NCBI GenBank assembly: GCA_019058295.1
Contig: JAHPZI010000017.1
Coordinates: forward strand, 34,917 to 98,916
Length of the DNA stretch: 64,000 nucleotides
Reading direction: 5' to 3'
DNA from: Promethearchaeota archaeon
GTDB lineage: Archaea > Asgardarchaeota > Lokiarchaeia > Sigyniarchaeales > SOKP01
Made by a program: the position numbers and the translations under genes. Positions within the stretch are counted from its first letter, which is position 1. Each line of letters opens with the position of its first letter. Under the pieces are notes generated by a model, which made no database searches, was not told the origin of the DNA, and was given only the letters and a program-made list of their open reading frames with translations. Of the stretch, positions 7,472 to 15,654 are shown piece after piece.

Positions 7472-8827
7472 ATGATGAAAGTAGTAATTATAGGAAATGG
7501 AGTAGCAGGAATCTTTGCGGCTCAAAATATTCGCATGCTTGATAAAGAGGCGGAGCTCGAGATATATTCTCTTGAAAACTATCCCTATTATACTCGAATT
7601 AAACTTCCAGAATTGATTTCTGAGCAAGTAACTATTGAGGATCTAATTGTATTTAAACAAGAATGGTATAACACGAAGAATATAAAGGTCACTTTAGGTA
7701 AGAAAATAAATAGAATTCATCTTGAACATAAGCATGTATTCTTTGAGGGAGAGAGTGAGCCGATTAAGTATGATAAATTAATTATCGCTACAGGTAGCAT
7801 GCCAAATATTCCTCCGATCAAGAATGCAAATGAGATGGTTGGTAAAGGAGTCTTTACATTAAGAAATATTGATAATGCTTTAGAAATAAAAGAATACATA
7901 GATAAGAATAAGGTTTTAAAAGCAATCATTATAGGAGGCGGTTTATTAGGTCTTGAACTTGCTAAACAGATAAAAAATTGTGGATTAGACACTACTGTTG
8001 TGGAGTTTTTTCCGAGGCTATTACCAAGACAACTGGATGTTGATTGCGGAGGAATGCTAGAAAAAGTTATTGAGGATATGGGAATAAAGGTTGTTCTTAG
8101 CGCCACTACAGAAGAGATTCTTGGAGAGGAGAAAGTAAAAGGAATTAAATTGAAAGATGGGCGTGAATTTGAGGCAGAAATAGTGTTAATTCAAGCTGGA
8201 ATTAGAGCAACCATAGACTTAGCAAGACATACAGGCTTGGAAACTAATCGAGGAATTATAGTAAATAAATATTTAGAGACAAGTGTGGAGGATGTTTATG
8301 CTATTGGCGACTGCATTGAATTTAATAATCAAACTTGGGGTATTATTCCCGCATGTATAGAACAATCTAAAATCATTGCCGCCTCAGTGATTGGTAAGAA
8401 AACTGTAGAATATCAAGCTACTGTACCAAAAAATACACTTAAGATAGTTGGAATCGATTTAACTTCTGTTGGGGTGTTCGATCCCGAAGATATTGATCAA
8501 ATAGGAGCAGGATGGCGAATTCTGAAAGCTGTGGATAAGAAAGGGAATTGTTATAAAAAAATTGTCCTTAAAGATAATAAACTTAAAGGAGCAATCTTAT
8601 TTGGCGAAAAAAAGGCCATCCCATATGTTAACAAGAATATGGAATCCGAGATTCAAGAAGATGAGCTACGCAAGGCTGTTGGCATATATAAATGGATATG
8701 TGAAGAATGCGGATATGTCTATGATGAGGCAAAACAAGAATTATTATATAAAGACTTGCCCGAGGATTGGAAATGTAAATGTGGGAATTATAAAGATAAT
8801 TTTCAAAGGCAACCCCCTGAAGAATAA
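7472..8827 (+). CDS. NAD(P)H:rubredoxin oxidoreductase with fused C-terminal rubredoxin domain
   Basis: 451 residues. Residues 1-390 are a pyridine-nucleotide-disulfide type flavoprotein: FAD loop VIIGNGVAGIFAA at the N-terminus, NAD loop IIIGGGLLGLELA (about 148-160), and the second FAD motif VYAIGDC (about 273-279). No redox-active CxxxxC is seen, as expected for rubredoxin or ferredoxin reductases. The last 50 residues are a rubredoxin: WICEECGYVYD, then LPEDWKCKCGNYKDNF. The second iron-binding knuckle is C-x-C instead of C-x2-C, one residue short. The fusion should pass electrons from NAD(P)H to its own rubredoxin or to the free rubredoxins encoded next. Confidence 0.88.
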   Translation: MMKVVIIGNGVAGIFAAQNIRMLDKEAELEIYSLENYPYYTRIKLPELISEQVTIEDLIVFKQEWYNTKNIKVTLGKKINRIHLEHKHVFFEGESEPIKYDKLIIATGSMPNIPPIKNANEMVGKGVFTLRNIDNALEIKEYIDKNKVLKAIIIGGGLLGLELAKQIKNCGLDTTVVEFFPRLLPRQLDVDCGGMLEKVIEDMGIKVVLSATTEEILGEEKVKGIKLKDGREFEAEIVLIQAGIRATIDLARHTGLETNRGIIVNKYLETSVEDVYAIGDCIEFNNQTWGIIPACIEQSKIIAASVIGKKTVEYQATVPKNTLKIVGIDLTSVGVFDPEDIDQIGAGWRILKAVDKKGNCYKKIVLKDNKLKGAILFGEKKAIPYVNKNMESEIQEDELRKAVGIYKWICEECGYVYDEAKQELLYKDLPEDWKCKCGNYKDNFQRQPPEE

Positions 8828-8844
8828 AATGGAGGTAAGGAATA

Positions 8845-8988
8845 ATTCCAAAATATAGATGTAAACGTTGCAATTATTTATACATTGATGATGAGCAAAA
8901 ACAATGTTTTGAAGATTTAGATGAGAAAGAATGGTGCTGTCCTCGATGTAAATGCAGCAAGAACATGTTTGTAAAACTGAATAATTAA
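8845..8988 (+). CDS. Rubredoxin with apparent ATT start codon
   Basis: A 47-residue frame: PKYRCKRCNYLY, an acidic middle, FEDLDEKEWCCPRCKCSKNMF. The two rubredoxin knuckles C-x2-C are present; the second has two extra Cys (CCPRCKC). No ATG, GTG or TTG exists in frame between the upstream stop TAA (8836-8838) and the first Cys. GGAGGT (8831-8836) sits eight bases before ATT (8845), which would give the normal rubredoxin N-terminus M-P-K-Y; ATA at 8842 is the alternative. It lies 17 bases after the reductase-rubredoxin fusion, clearly in one operon. Confidence 0.78.
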   Translation: MPKYRCKRCNYLYIDDEQKQCFEDLDEKEWCCPRCKCSKNMFVKLNN

Positions 8989-9080
8989 TAACTGATAAGA
9001 AGATTTTATAAATTATAGACCTAAATTTTTTAATATTCTTGTTATTAAAATCCATATAATTAAAATTTAAGGTGCAAAAT

Positions 9081-9218
9081 ATGGCAAAATGGGAATGTAC
9101 CGCTTGTGGATATATATACGATGAGGAAGCAGAAGGAACTAAATTTGAAGATTTACCTGACGATTGGACTTGCCCGGTCTGCGGTGTAGGAAAGGATATG
9201 TTTGAAAAAATATCATAA
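9081..9218 (+). CDS. Rubredoxin
   Basis: 45 residues, complete and typical: [36 protein letters not shown]. Both C-x2-C iron-binding knuckles and the conserved Tyr, Trp and Phe core positions are present. ATG follows GGTG. As an electron carrier it would serve superoxide reductase, rubrerythrin and the flavodiiron protein encoded around it. It may be transcribed with the preceding rubredoxin and reductase or from its own promoter in the 92-base gap. Confidence 0.95.
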   Translation: MAKWECTACGYIYDEEAEGTKFEDLPDDWTCPVCGVGKDMFEKIS

Positions 9219-9268
9219 TTAATAATATATACTCTCTTCTTTCTTTTTTTTATTTTTATAATAGTCCA

Positions 9269-9706
9269 TCAATACTTAAGATCAACATTTACTTCAATTC
9301 CCTCTCTAACGGCAGCGGTGACTGTACAATAATTTTCAAACATCTTCTTACACTGGTCTGCTCTTTTTCGCACAGCAGGATCATCAATTTTAGAAACGAT
9401 CTCTACATTTACTTTTTTAACTCTTAAAAAACCTTTATCGTTCCTTCCTATTATCACTTCGGCATCTGCTTTTAAATCATCAATTGAAAAATTTCTTTTT
9501 TTTAGACAGAAAATAAAACTTGCACTTAAACATCCTAAAAGAGCCATACCGAGAAGTTTAGAAGGGTTTGGACCCCACATTTCTACTTCTTCTTGATTTG
9601 TTTCATCGATATAGCAGTCTTTTACTGCCATTTGACCCATTTCACATTTGAAAATCATATCTTTTTCCAATTTTAGACCTACTTTAGTTTTTACTTCTTC
9701 AGCCAT
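9269..9706 (-). CDS. OsmC/Ohr-family peroxidase
   Basis: 145 residues with the two redox cysteines of the OsmC fold: one in the central helix GMALLGCLSASFIFCLKKR (about residues 51-69) and the second in ENYCTVTAAVREG near the C-terminus. The beta-strand EMGQMAVKDCYIDE and the GPNPSKLL entry to the helix also fit. These proteins reduce organic or lipid hydroperoxides with thiols. ATG follows GAGGT. It is convergent to the rubredoxin gene and divergent from the flavodiiron gene. Confidence 0.88.
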   Translation of the reverse strand: MAEEVKTKVGLKLEKDMIFKCEMGQMAVKDCYIDETNQEEVEMWGPNPSKLLGMALLGCLSASFIFCLKKRNFSIDDLKADAEVIIGRNDKGFLRVKKVNVEIVSKIDDPAVRKRADQCKKMFENYCTVTAAVREGIEVNVDLKY

Positions 9707-9826
9707 TATTATCTACCTCTATTGATAAATGGTTAAATAAATTATAATTTCTCTTTATCGAAAAATAATTTTTTATTATTATTTTACTTAAGAATTTATA
9801 ATTCATATAAATTAAATTTAAATCCA

Positions 9827-9854
9827 TTTTTAATATACAATTTTTAATATACAA
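9827..9854 (+). repeat. Perfect 14-base tandem repeat upstream of the flavodiiron gene
   Basis: TTTTTAATATACAA occurs twice in direct succession (9827-9840, 9841-9854), 37 bases before the flavodiiron ATG. A palindrome GAATT-TAT-AATTC (9792-9804) lies a little further upstream. Either may be a regulator site; this is position-based inference only. Confidence 0.4.
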
Positions 9855-9890
9855 TAATTAAAAAGAATCCTATATAAATAGTGATGAATA

Positions 9891-11132
9891 ATGCAAGCAG
9901 TAAAAATAAATGATGGCATTTATTGGATTGGAGCGAATATACATACTGAAGACTTATTTGAAGGAATTTGGCCAATTCCAAAAGGAGTAGCACTTAATTC
10001 CTATATTGTGAAAGGAGATAAAATTGCGATCATCGAATTAGTTCGTGAATGGGGGGGAGCCTCCCACATTCTTCTTGAGAATATGAAATCAATTCCAATA
10101 GATGTGAAAGATATTGATTATATCATTTTAAATCATCTCGAACCTGATCACACAGGATTTACATATACGCTTCATCAACTAGCTCCCAAAGCTGAAATTA
10201 TCGCTACTCCAAAGGGAGTCGAATTAGTTGATGGATTTTATGAAATTAAAAATAATGTTAAAGCAGTAAAAACAGGAGATACGCTCGACCTTGGACAGGG
10301 GAAGGAATTCATGTTTGCTGAAATTCCAAATGTACATTGGCCTGAAACAATGGTTACTTATGAAAAAAGTACTAAAACGCTTTTCTCAAGTGATGCTTTT
10401 GGTGCCTATGGAGTCCATAAGGGAAGTATATTTGATGATGAAACACCAGATGCTCATAAGCCATATTGGGAAGAAGAAATGCTGAGATATTATGCTAATA
10501 TTGTTGCTATGTTTTCTACGAGTGTTTTGAAGGCTATTGATTCTTTGAAAGATATTGAAATAAAAACCATAGCTCCTTCCCATGGTCTGGTGTGGAGAGG
10601 AAAACCCGAGGTTGTAGTCAAGAAATATATACGTTATGCGAACTATAATCAAGATTATGCGGAGCCTGAAATATGTATTGTGTGGGGAAGTATGTACGGT
10701 AATACTGAAGCAATGTTGAGCAGTATAATAAGAGGCATTAAATCCGAAAATGTACCTGTTAAAATTTATAGAGTTCCGAATGATGATCCTTCTTTTATCC
10801 TGGCGGATGTATATAAATCTGCAGGATTAATTATAGGAACACCAACTTATGAGTATGAGATGTTTCCTCCGATGAAGTATTTATTGGATCTATTAAAGAA
10901 AAAACGAATGCGGTTTAAGAAAGTTTTGTTTTTTGGATCCTATGGATGGAGCGGAGGTGCTCAAAAAGATTTTGATGAGTTATCAACAAACATGAAATGG
11001 GATATTCTTGAGCCCGTTGTTTTTCGGGGATATCCTACAAGTGAGATACAAAAAAAAGGTGAAGATCTCGCAGCTGAACTTGCTCGACAAGTTAAAGAAA
11101 TACCTTCAAAAATTAAGGATGAGGATTATTAA
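9891..11132 (+). CDS. fprA: Flavodiiron protein (A-type flavoprotein; oxygen/NO reductase or F420H2 oxidase)
   Basis: 413 residues. The beta-lactamase-like domain carries all diiron ligands: NHLEPDHTG (His, Glu, Asp, His about 78-86), VHWPETM (His about 146), SSDAFGAYG (Asp about 164) and APSHGLVW (His about 226). The flavodoxin domain starts near residue 258 with VWGSMYGNTEAM (FMN phosphate loop), then PTYEYEMFPPM and FGSYGWSGGA. There is no added rubredoxin domain. The enzyme reduces O2 to water, or NO to N2O, with rubredoxin or F420H2 as donor. The acyl-CoA dehydrogenase gene follows after 16 bases, so both share a transcript. Confidence 0.95.
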   Translation: MQAVKINDGIYWIGANIHTEDLFEGIWPIPKGVALNSYIVKGDKIAIIELVREWGGASHILLENMKSIPIDVKDIDYIILNHLEPDHTGFTYTLHQLAPKAEIIATPKGVELVDGFYEIKNNVKAVKTGDTLDLGQGKEFMFAEIPNVHWPETMVTYEKSTKTLFSSDAFGAYGVHKGSIFDDETPDAHKPYWEEEMLRYYANIVAMFSTSVLKAIDSLKDIEIKTIAPSHGLVWRGKPEVVVKKYIRYANYNQDYAEPEICIVWGSMYGNTEAMLSSIIRGIKSENVPVKIYRVPNDDPSFILADVYKSAGLIIGTPTYEYEMFPPMKYLLDLLKKKRMRFKKVLFFGSYGWSGGAQKDFDELSTNMKWDILEPVVFRGYPTSEIQKKGEDLAAELARQVKEIPSKIKDEDY

Positions 11133-11148
11133 ATCAGGAGGGTTGTAA

Positions 11149-12333
11149 ATGGAATTTAATTTAACCGAAGAGCAAAAAGCATTACAAAAAAAGGCAAGGG
11201 AATTCGCTATAAATGAAGTTTTACCTGTTGCTAGTAAATATGACGAAAGTGAGGAATTTCCAATCGATGTCATTAGAAAGGCCTATGATGCGAATTTATT
11301 GAATTTAGCAATTCCTAAGAAATATGGTGGTCTAGGACTTGGCTTACTGGATGCCTGCATCGTTGTTGAAGAAATCTCTTCTGCTTGTCCAGGTATTGCA
11401 ACTTCGATATTTGATAATAATTTAGGGGCAGAACCAATTATTATTGGTGGCAATGAGGAACAAAAAAAGAGAATTTTAGGGGACCTCATAAATAATTTTA
11501 AATTAATTGCGTTTGCTACTTCTGAGCCAACTATGGGATCTGATGTAGCTGGAATGAAATGCCTTGCTAAGGAAGATGGAGATGATTTCATTTTAAATGG
11601 AACAAAATTCTGGATTACAAATGGAGGTCACGCAGATTATATCACTGTTTTTGCTACGGTTGATCCAGAGCAAAAACATAGAGGAATAGCTGCCTTTATC
11701 GTCCCGACTGATACTGAAGGTGTTAAATTGGGAAAACATATCCCTAAGTTAGGACAAAGATCTTCAAATACTGTATCTGTAGTTTTAAAAGATGTAAAAA
11801 TTAAAAAGGAAAATGTTTTGGCAAAACCAGGGAGAGGGTTTGTATTGGCTATGCAGACTTTTGCTCATACTCGGCCAGCAATCGGAGCATTCGCAGTAGG
11901 GTGTGCTCGTTCAGCAATGGAATATTCAATTGATTACGCAAAAAAACGGGAAGTTTTCGGAAGACCCATTGAAAAATATCAAGCAATTCAATTCAAAATA
12001 GCCGAAATGTATAAAGATATTGAAGCTGCCCGATTATTGACACATAAAGCAGCTTGGGAGGCTGACCAAGGAATGGATAATAATTTAAGTTCAGCAATCG
12101 CAAAAGCATTTGCTTCTGATGTGGCAATGAAAGTTACTACTGAAGCAATACAAATTTTTGGAGGGTATGGATATCTTAGAACCTACCCTGTGGAAAAACT
12201 GTTTAGAGACGCAAAACTCTATCAGATTTATGAGGGAACCTCCGAGATCCAGAGAATTGTAATTTCCAGATTCGTTATGAAACAATATGAGCATGCAATG
12301 CCTAAATTAGGCAAGGTCAGAAAAATAGATTAA
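11149..12333 (+). CDS. Acyl-CoA dehydrogenase (FAD)
   Basis: 394 residues, normal length. The all-helical N-terminus (FNLTEEQKALQKKAREFA) is followed by the signature AFATSEPTMGSDVAGM (FAD/substrate loop, about 125-140), WITNGGHADY, and the C-terminal FGGYGYLRTYPVEKLFRDAK and YEGTSEIQR. The Glu of YEG is the usual catalytic base. GGAGGG precedes the ATG. It oxidises acyl-CoA to enoyl-CoA; no electron-transfer flavoprotein genes are adjacent. Being in the flavodiiron operon is unusual and suggests the reduced flavin may be exposed to oxygen or feed the same electron pool. Chain length cannot be told. Confidence 0.93.
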   Translation: MEFNLTEEQKALQKKAREFAINEVLPVASKYDESEEFPIDVIRKAYDANLLNLAIPKKYGGLGLGLLDACIVVEEISSACPGIATSIFDNNLGAEPIIIGGNEEQKKRILGDLINNFKLIAFATSEPTMGSDVAGMKCLAKEDGDDFILNGTKFWITNGGHADYITVFATVDPEQKHRGIAAFIVPTDTEGVKLGKHIPKLGQRSSNTVSVVLKDVKIKKENVLAKPGRGFVLAMQTFAHTRPAIGAFAVGCARSAMEYSIDYAKKREVFGRPIEKYQAIQFKIAEMYKDIEAARLLTHKAAWEADQGMDNNLSSAIAKAFASDVAMKVTTEAIQIFGGYGYLRTYPVEKLFRDAKLYQIYEGTSEIQRIVISRFVMKQYEHAMPKLGKVRKID

Positions 12334-12360
12334 AATTTATTTATTTTTTTCTTTTTTTTA
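12334..12360 (+). terminator. T-rich terminator after the acyl-CoA dehydrogenase gene
   Basis: Immediately after the stop codon comes ATTTATTTATTTTTTTCTTTTTTTTA, two long T-runs in a convergent junction. It overlaps the last codons of the minus-strand gene at 12341. Confidence 0.45.
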
Positions 12361-12787
12361 TTCTATAATAATATTTTTCGCAGAAAGCACTACAAAAAAT
12401 AACAGAATTTTCATTTAACCAAATATCCTTTAGTTCATTTATTTTTAAATAATTATAACTTATGGCAAATTGATATATATCCATAAGTTTATGACAATTT
12501 TTACAATACCTTATTGTATTTTGAAGTTCAACATTATTTAGCTCATCTCTTTTTAAATGTTTGAAGCATTCACAGCAATGGAATTCTAAAATAGGATTTT
12601 GCCACAGGTCCAGAATCTGTTCGGGTGAAAATTCCAAATTATCTGAAAGAAAATCATATATATTTAAAGATTTTCCACAAGACCAACAAGTTCTTTTCTT
12701 AAATGCAGGTACTAATTCTTTAATGTATTCTCTTAAAATTTTTATCTTATTCCATAAATCTGAATTATTTAACTTTCGAAGAAGCAA
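12341..12787 (-). CDS. Protein with two tandem zinc-binding repeats, unknown function
   Basis: 148 residues, not recognised as a named family. Two repeats of about 50 residues are visible: CWSCGKSLNIYDF...LDLWQNP...FHCCEC, and CKNCHKLMDIYQF...LKDIWLNEN...FCSAFC. Each has a C-x2-C, an IYxF element, an L(D/K)xxW helix and a second Cys pair, so two zinc sites from a duplicated module are likely. The C-terminus is strongly basic (YYYRIKKRKK). A nucleic-acid or protein-binding role is possible. The start is TTG at 12787, ten bases after GAGGT; an in-frame stop lies just upstream. Confidence 0.55.
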   Translation of the reverse strand: MLLRKLNNSDLWNKIKILREYIKELVPAFKKRTCWSCGKSLNIYDFLSDNLEFSPEQILDLWQNPILEFHCCECFKHLKRDELNNVELQNTIRYCKNCHKLMDIYQFAISYNYLKINELKDIWLNENSVIFCSAFCEKYYYRIKKRKK

Positions 12788-12948
12788 TTATAGAAGTACC
12801 TCAACTTGTCCTTATGAAAAAATGTTCTATTGGATTAAAGAATCCATCTTATTTATATGAATCCCTTAAGTTGGAATATTCCAGTATTTTTAAGAATAAA
12901 AACAAAGATTAATTCTTTCAAAGAAATTCCAAGATGTTTTGATCTTTG

Positions 12949-14307
12949 TTATAATATCACATAGATGTAAAACCAGAGATAGATAATTCCTATTAAGATA
13001 TGGAGCAATGCGAAAAGCCCTCCTATTTTTAGTAGCTTATTATAATTCAAATCATGAATGTGATTCTTTTTACTTAATTCAAGAGTCATCATATCTGCAG
13101 CAGAACCTTGGGGTAAAAAATTACCTCCTAAATTAATCCCTAAAATAAATGCTATTAATAATGGAGTGGCCGGAAAGCCTAATTCGGTTATCATAACGGT
13201 AATTATAGGGATGAATATAACAGTTATGGGAACATTATCCAAAAGACCTGATAAAAGAGAAGTTGCTATCAAAATAAAGAGACACATTAAAAATAAATCA
13301 TTTATGGAGAAACTTATTATAATTTTCTCTAATAACCTAATAGTGCCATTTAATTCCATGCAAAACACTAATATAAATAAACATATAAAGAAAAACACTA
13401 ACTTATAATCAATTTTGGTAAAATAATAAGAAATTGAAGGGCGTTTTTTACCAGAAGTATCTTTTCGCGGATTGATTAGAACAAACATCAAAGCTCCAAG
13501 TATTCCAACAAATAAGATATTTGGAATGATAAATAATAGAATGATGAAAATGAATAAGGCGATCATATTTTTATTGTAGACTCCTTTATCAATGTGATCT
13601 TCCATAATAGTTAGTTCATGAGTCTGAATATGAGTTTGTTCCAATGGTTCTTCATTGATTGTACAATGTGGTAGCCAAATTCGTTTTAATGATTTTCTTA
13701 GGACGAAATAATCTAATAACAATAATGTCACTAAGGTCGAAATTACAAAATAAAGCCCTAAACTTAAAACAAACCAAGTAGCTGTCAAGTCAAATTCCGC
13801 GCTAATTAATATATTTTGTGAAGAACCAAAAGGAGTGAGTGTCGCTGCGAGATTGATGCAAATAGTTGTACCCAAGAGAAAAGGTGTGGGATTAATATGC
13901 ATTTTATTGCACGTATGAATAATCATCGGAATGAAGATTATGGCCACAGAAATATCTTCAATGAATGCTGCACATAGCGTTGATATTAAACACATTACCC
14001 AGAAGAATTTTCGCGTGTTTGTATGAAACTTATTCGTGATTCTAAGGGCTAATTCTTCAAAAATTCTTTTGTCCTCTAAAATTTCAACTATCGTAAAGAT
14101 TGCAATCAGGAAAAAGACAACTTCCCATTCAATGGCTAAAATCAAACCTTCAACCGTAATTTCTTTTGGTAAGAAAATAAATGTCGCAACAACAGCAATG
14201 AACATGGCTAACATGCTATAGGTCAAGAAATCAGTCCTTTCACGAAACAAGGCGATAATGACCATTGAAAAGCAAGCGATCACGATGAGCTGGAGAACTA
14301 ATGTCAT
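12949..14307 (-). CDS. Ion transporter of the ArsB/NhaD superfamily
   Basis: 452 residues, about 11 hydrophobic segments. The two halves have the internal symmetry of the IT superfamily: FIEDISVAIIFIPMI (about 115-130) in the first half and LLDNVPITVIFIPII (about 361-375) in the second, each followed by a re-entrant-loop-like segment (INLAATLTPFGSSQN; INLGGNFLPQGSAAD). ArsB, NhaD and citrate-type permeases share this pattern. Sodium/proton antiport or oxyanion export are both possible; sequence alone does not decide. No ars genes are near. Confidence 0.75.
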   Translation of the reverse strand: MTLVLQLIVIACFSMVIIALFRERTDFLTYSMLAMFIAVVATFIFLPKEITVEGLILAIEWEVVFFLIAIFTIVEILEDKRIFEELALRITNKFHTNTRKFFWVMCLISTLCAAFIEDISVAIIFIPMIIHTCNKMHINPTPFLLGTTICINLAATLTPFGSSQNILISAEFDLTATWFVLSLGLYFVISTLVTLLLLDYFVLRKSLKRIWLPHCTINEEPLEQTHIQTHELTIMEDHIDKGVYNKNMIALFIFIILLFIIPNILFVGILGALMFVLINPRKDTSGKKRPSISYYFTKIDYKLVFFFICLFILVFCMELNGTIRLLEKIIISFSINDLFLMCLFILIATSLLSGLLDNVPITVIFIPIITVMITELGFPATPLLIAFILGINLGGNFLPQGSAADMMTLELSKKNHIHDLNYNKLLKIGGLFALLHILIGIIYLWFYIYVIL

Positions 14308-14410
14308 ATTTTAACCTAATTCTAAATTATCATTATCATAAATAAAATTTTGAACTAAATTATATTGATAAAAAAAAAAAAGATTAATTTTACTTAAATT
14401 TTTAAAAATC

Positions 14411-14800
14411 CTACGATGATTTCCATAAGCCATGTATATTACAATATTCTCGTGCCCAGATTTCTTCAGTTGAAGCTACAACAAAAGTAGCTTTTGGTTC
14501 GTCCCCTGGTTTTAAAAATTTTCTCTTATAGCAGTTATCCTTACAGTTTAATTCAATCCACATAATCCAATGTTCTTCTGTCATTGGATGTGGTGTACCC
14601 ATTGATATTCCAACATCAACAGTTACCTTATTTCCATCAATCGTAATTTTCGGTACATGTTTTTCTCCTTTCCAGTCAGCAGTTTGTTCCTCCATTAGTT
14701 GCATTTCTTGGCCACAACATATTTGTGTTGGAGCGCCAGGATTTAAGATTTCTAAAGTTTTTCCACATACATTACATTTCCATATTTCTCTTTGTTGCAT
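14411..14800 (-). CDS. Superoxide reductase, 2Fe type (desulfoferrodoxin), copy 2
   Basis: 129 residues. Desulforedoxin-like ligands CNVC (9-12) and CC (28-29), then the catalytic centre GEKHVP, GTPHPM, EEHWIMW and YCNIHGLW. Compared with copy 1, the catalytic core (TADWKGEKHVPKITIDGN onward) is almost unchanged while the first 35 residues differ, so the two are paralogs by a fairly recent duplication or exchange. A five-residue insertion precedes the CC pair. Start ATG at 14800 behind GTGA. Next to the rubrerythrins. Confidence 0.92.
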   Translation of the reverse strand: MQQREIWKCNVCGKTLEILNPGAPTQICCGQEMQLMEEQTADWKGEKHVPKITIDGNKVTVDVGISMGTPHPMTEEHWIMWIELNCKDNCYKRKFLKPGDEPKATFVVASTEEIWAREYCNIHGLWKSS

Positions 14801-14882
14801 TTTTTTTCACTTAAGTATGGTCTATTGCTTTCTATTACAGTAAATAGTTGGATTGATATTTAATGATTGTCTTTTTAAAATA

Positions 14883-15473
14883 TTAGAATTCTTCACATTT
14901 TAATCTAAAATTGGCCCTTGGATGATCACAAGAAGGACATCTCCAATCTTCAGGCAATTCATCCATCTCTACTTCATATCCGCATTCCATGCATACCCAG
15001 ACAACCTTTTTGCCACGTTTGAAGAAAGCATCATCTCCTACTAACTTTATTAGTTTTCCATACCTTTCTGCATGATGTTTTTCAGCCTTTATTATTGCTT
15101 TCACTCTAGCAGCAATCTTGGGATATCCCTCTTTCTCTGCTGTTTTTACAATATCTGGATAGAGAGTTTGCCATTCCATATCTTCTCCGGCTTTAGCAGA
15201 TGTTAAATTTTCAAGGGTATTTCCTAAAGTCGTATGAAATTCTGCATCAGGTAATACTTTCATATCATCGAAGCTTTCTTCTTTTTTGAATTGCTGGAGC
15301 ATCTTATAGAACCAATTTCCGTGCTGCAACTCCTGATTAGCAGTTTCCAGAAATACAGATGAGATTAGAACAGAACCTTCTTTTTTAGCGACTTTTGCCC
15401 AAAATGTATATCGATTTCTGGCTTGTGATTCTCCTACATATGCGGTAAATAACTTTTTTGGTGTCTCTTTCAT
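14883..15473 (-). CDS. Rubrerythrin with C-terminal rubredoxin domain
   Basis: About 196 residues from ATG 15473 (GTG at 15482 is an alternative start). The ferritin-like four-helix part carries the diiron ligands: GESQARNRYTFW (first Glu), ETANQELQHGNW (E and H), and EKHHAERY (E and H) later. The last 35 residues are a rubredoxin: WVCMECGYEVE, LPEDWRCPSCDHPRANF, both C-x2-C knuckles present. Rubrerythrins reduce hydrogen peroxide using rubredoxin or reductase electrons. It is divergent from the second rubrerythrin, sharing a 180-base control region. Confidence 0.92.
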   Translation of the reverse strand: MKETPKKLFTAYVGESQARNRYTFWAKVAKKEGSVLISSVFLETANQELQHGNWFYKMLQQFKKEESFDDMKVLPDAEFHTTLGNTLENLTSAKAGEDMEWQTLYPDIVKTAEKEGYPKIAARVKAIIKAEKHHAERYGKLIKLVGDDAFFKRGKKVVWVCMECGYEVEMDELPEDWRCPSCDHPRANFRLKCEEF

Positions 15474-15582
15474 ACCATTCACTCTTTTCTATTATTTTTA
15501 ATTTGAATGTATTATATTGATAAAAATGTAAATTAAAAATATAAAATTTATTTCTAAAAATTATTAGATCCTAAGATTGTTT

Positions 15583-15601
15583 GAATTATAATTTATAATT
15601 C
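15583..15601. promoter_or_regulatory. 19-base palindrome between the divergent rubrerythrin genes
   Basis: GAATTATAA-T-TTATAATTC is a perfect inverted repeat with 9-base arms, 53 bases before the plus-strand rubrerythrin ATG. TTATAATTCATA from its right half recurs at 9796-9807 upstream of the flavodiiron gene. It may be an operator, a TATA element, or both; the base composition raises the chance of coincidence. Confidence 0.4.
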
Positions 15602-15654
15602 ATAATACGCAAATTGAAATAATTACATAAATGAATATTTACTAAGGTGAAATT

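Noticed and set aside
9865..9885. TATATAAATA right before the flavodiiron ATG as its TATA box
   Set aside because: It is only about 15 bases from the ATG, so transcription would start inside the gene; a more upstream element is needed.
12814..12912. 32-codon plus-strand frame next to the zinc-module gene
   Set aside because: No ribosome site and no recognisable protein pattern.
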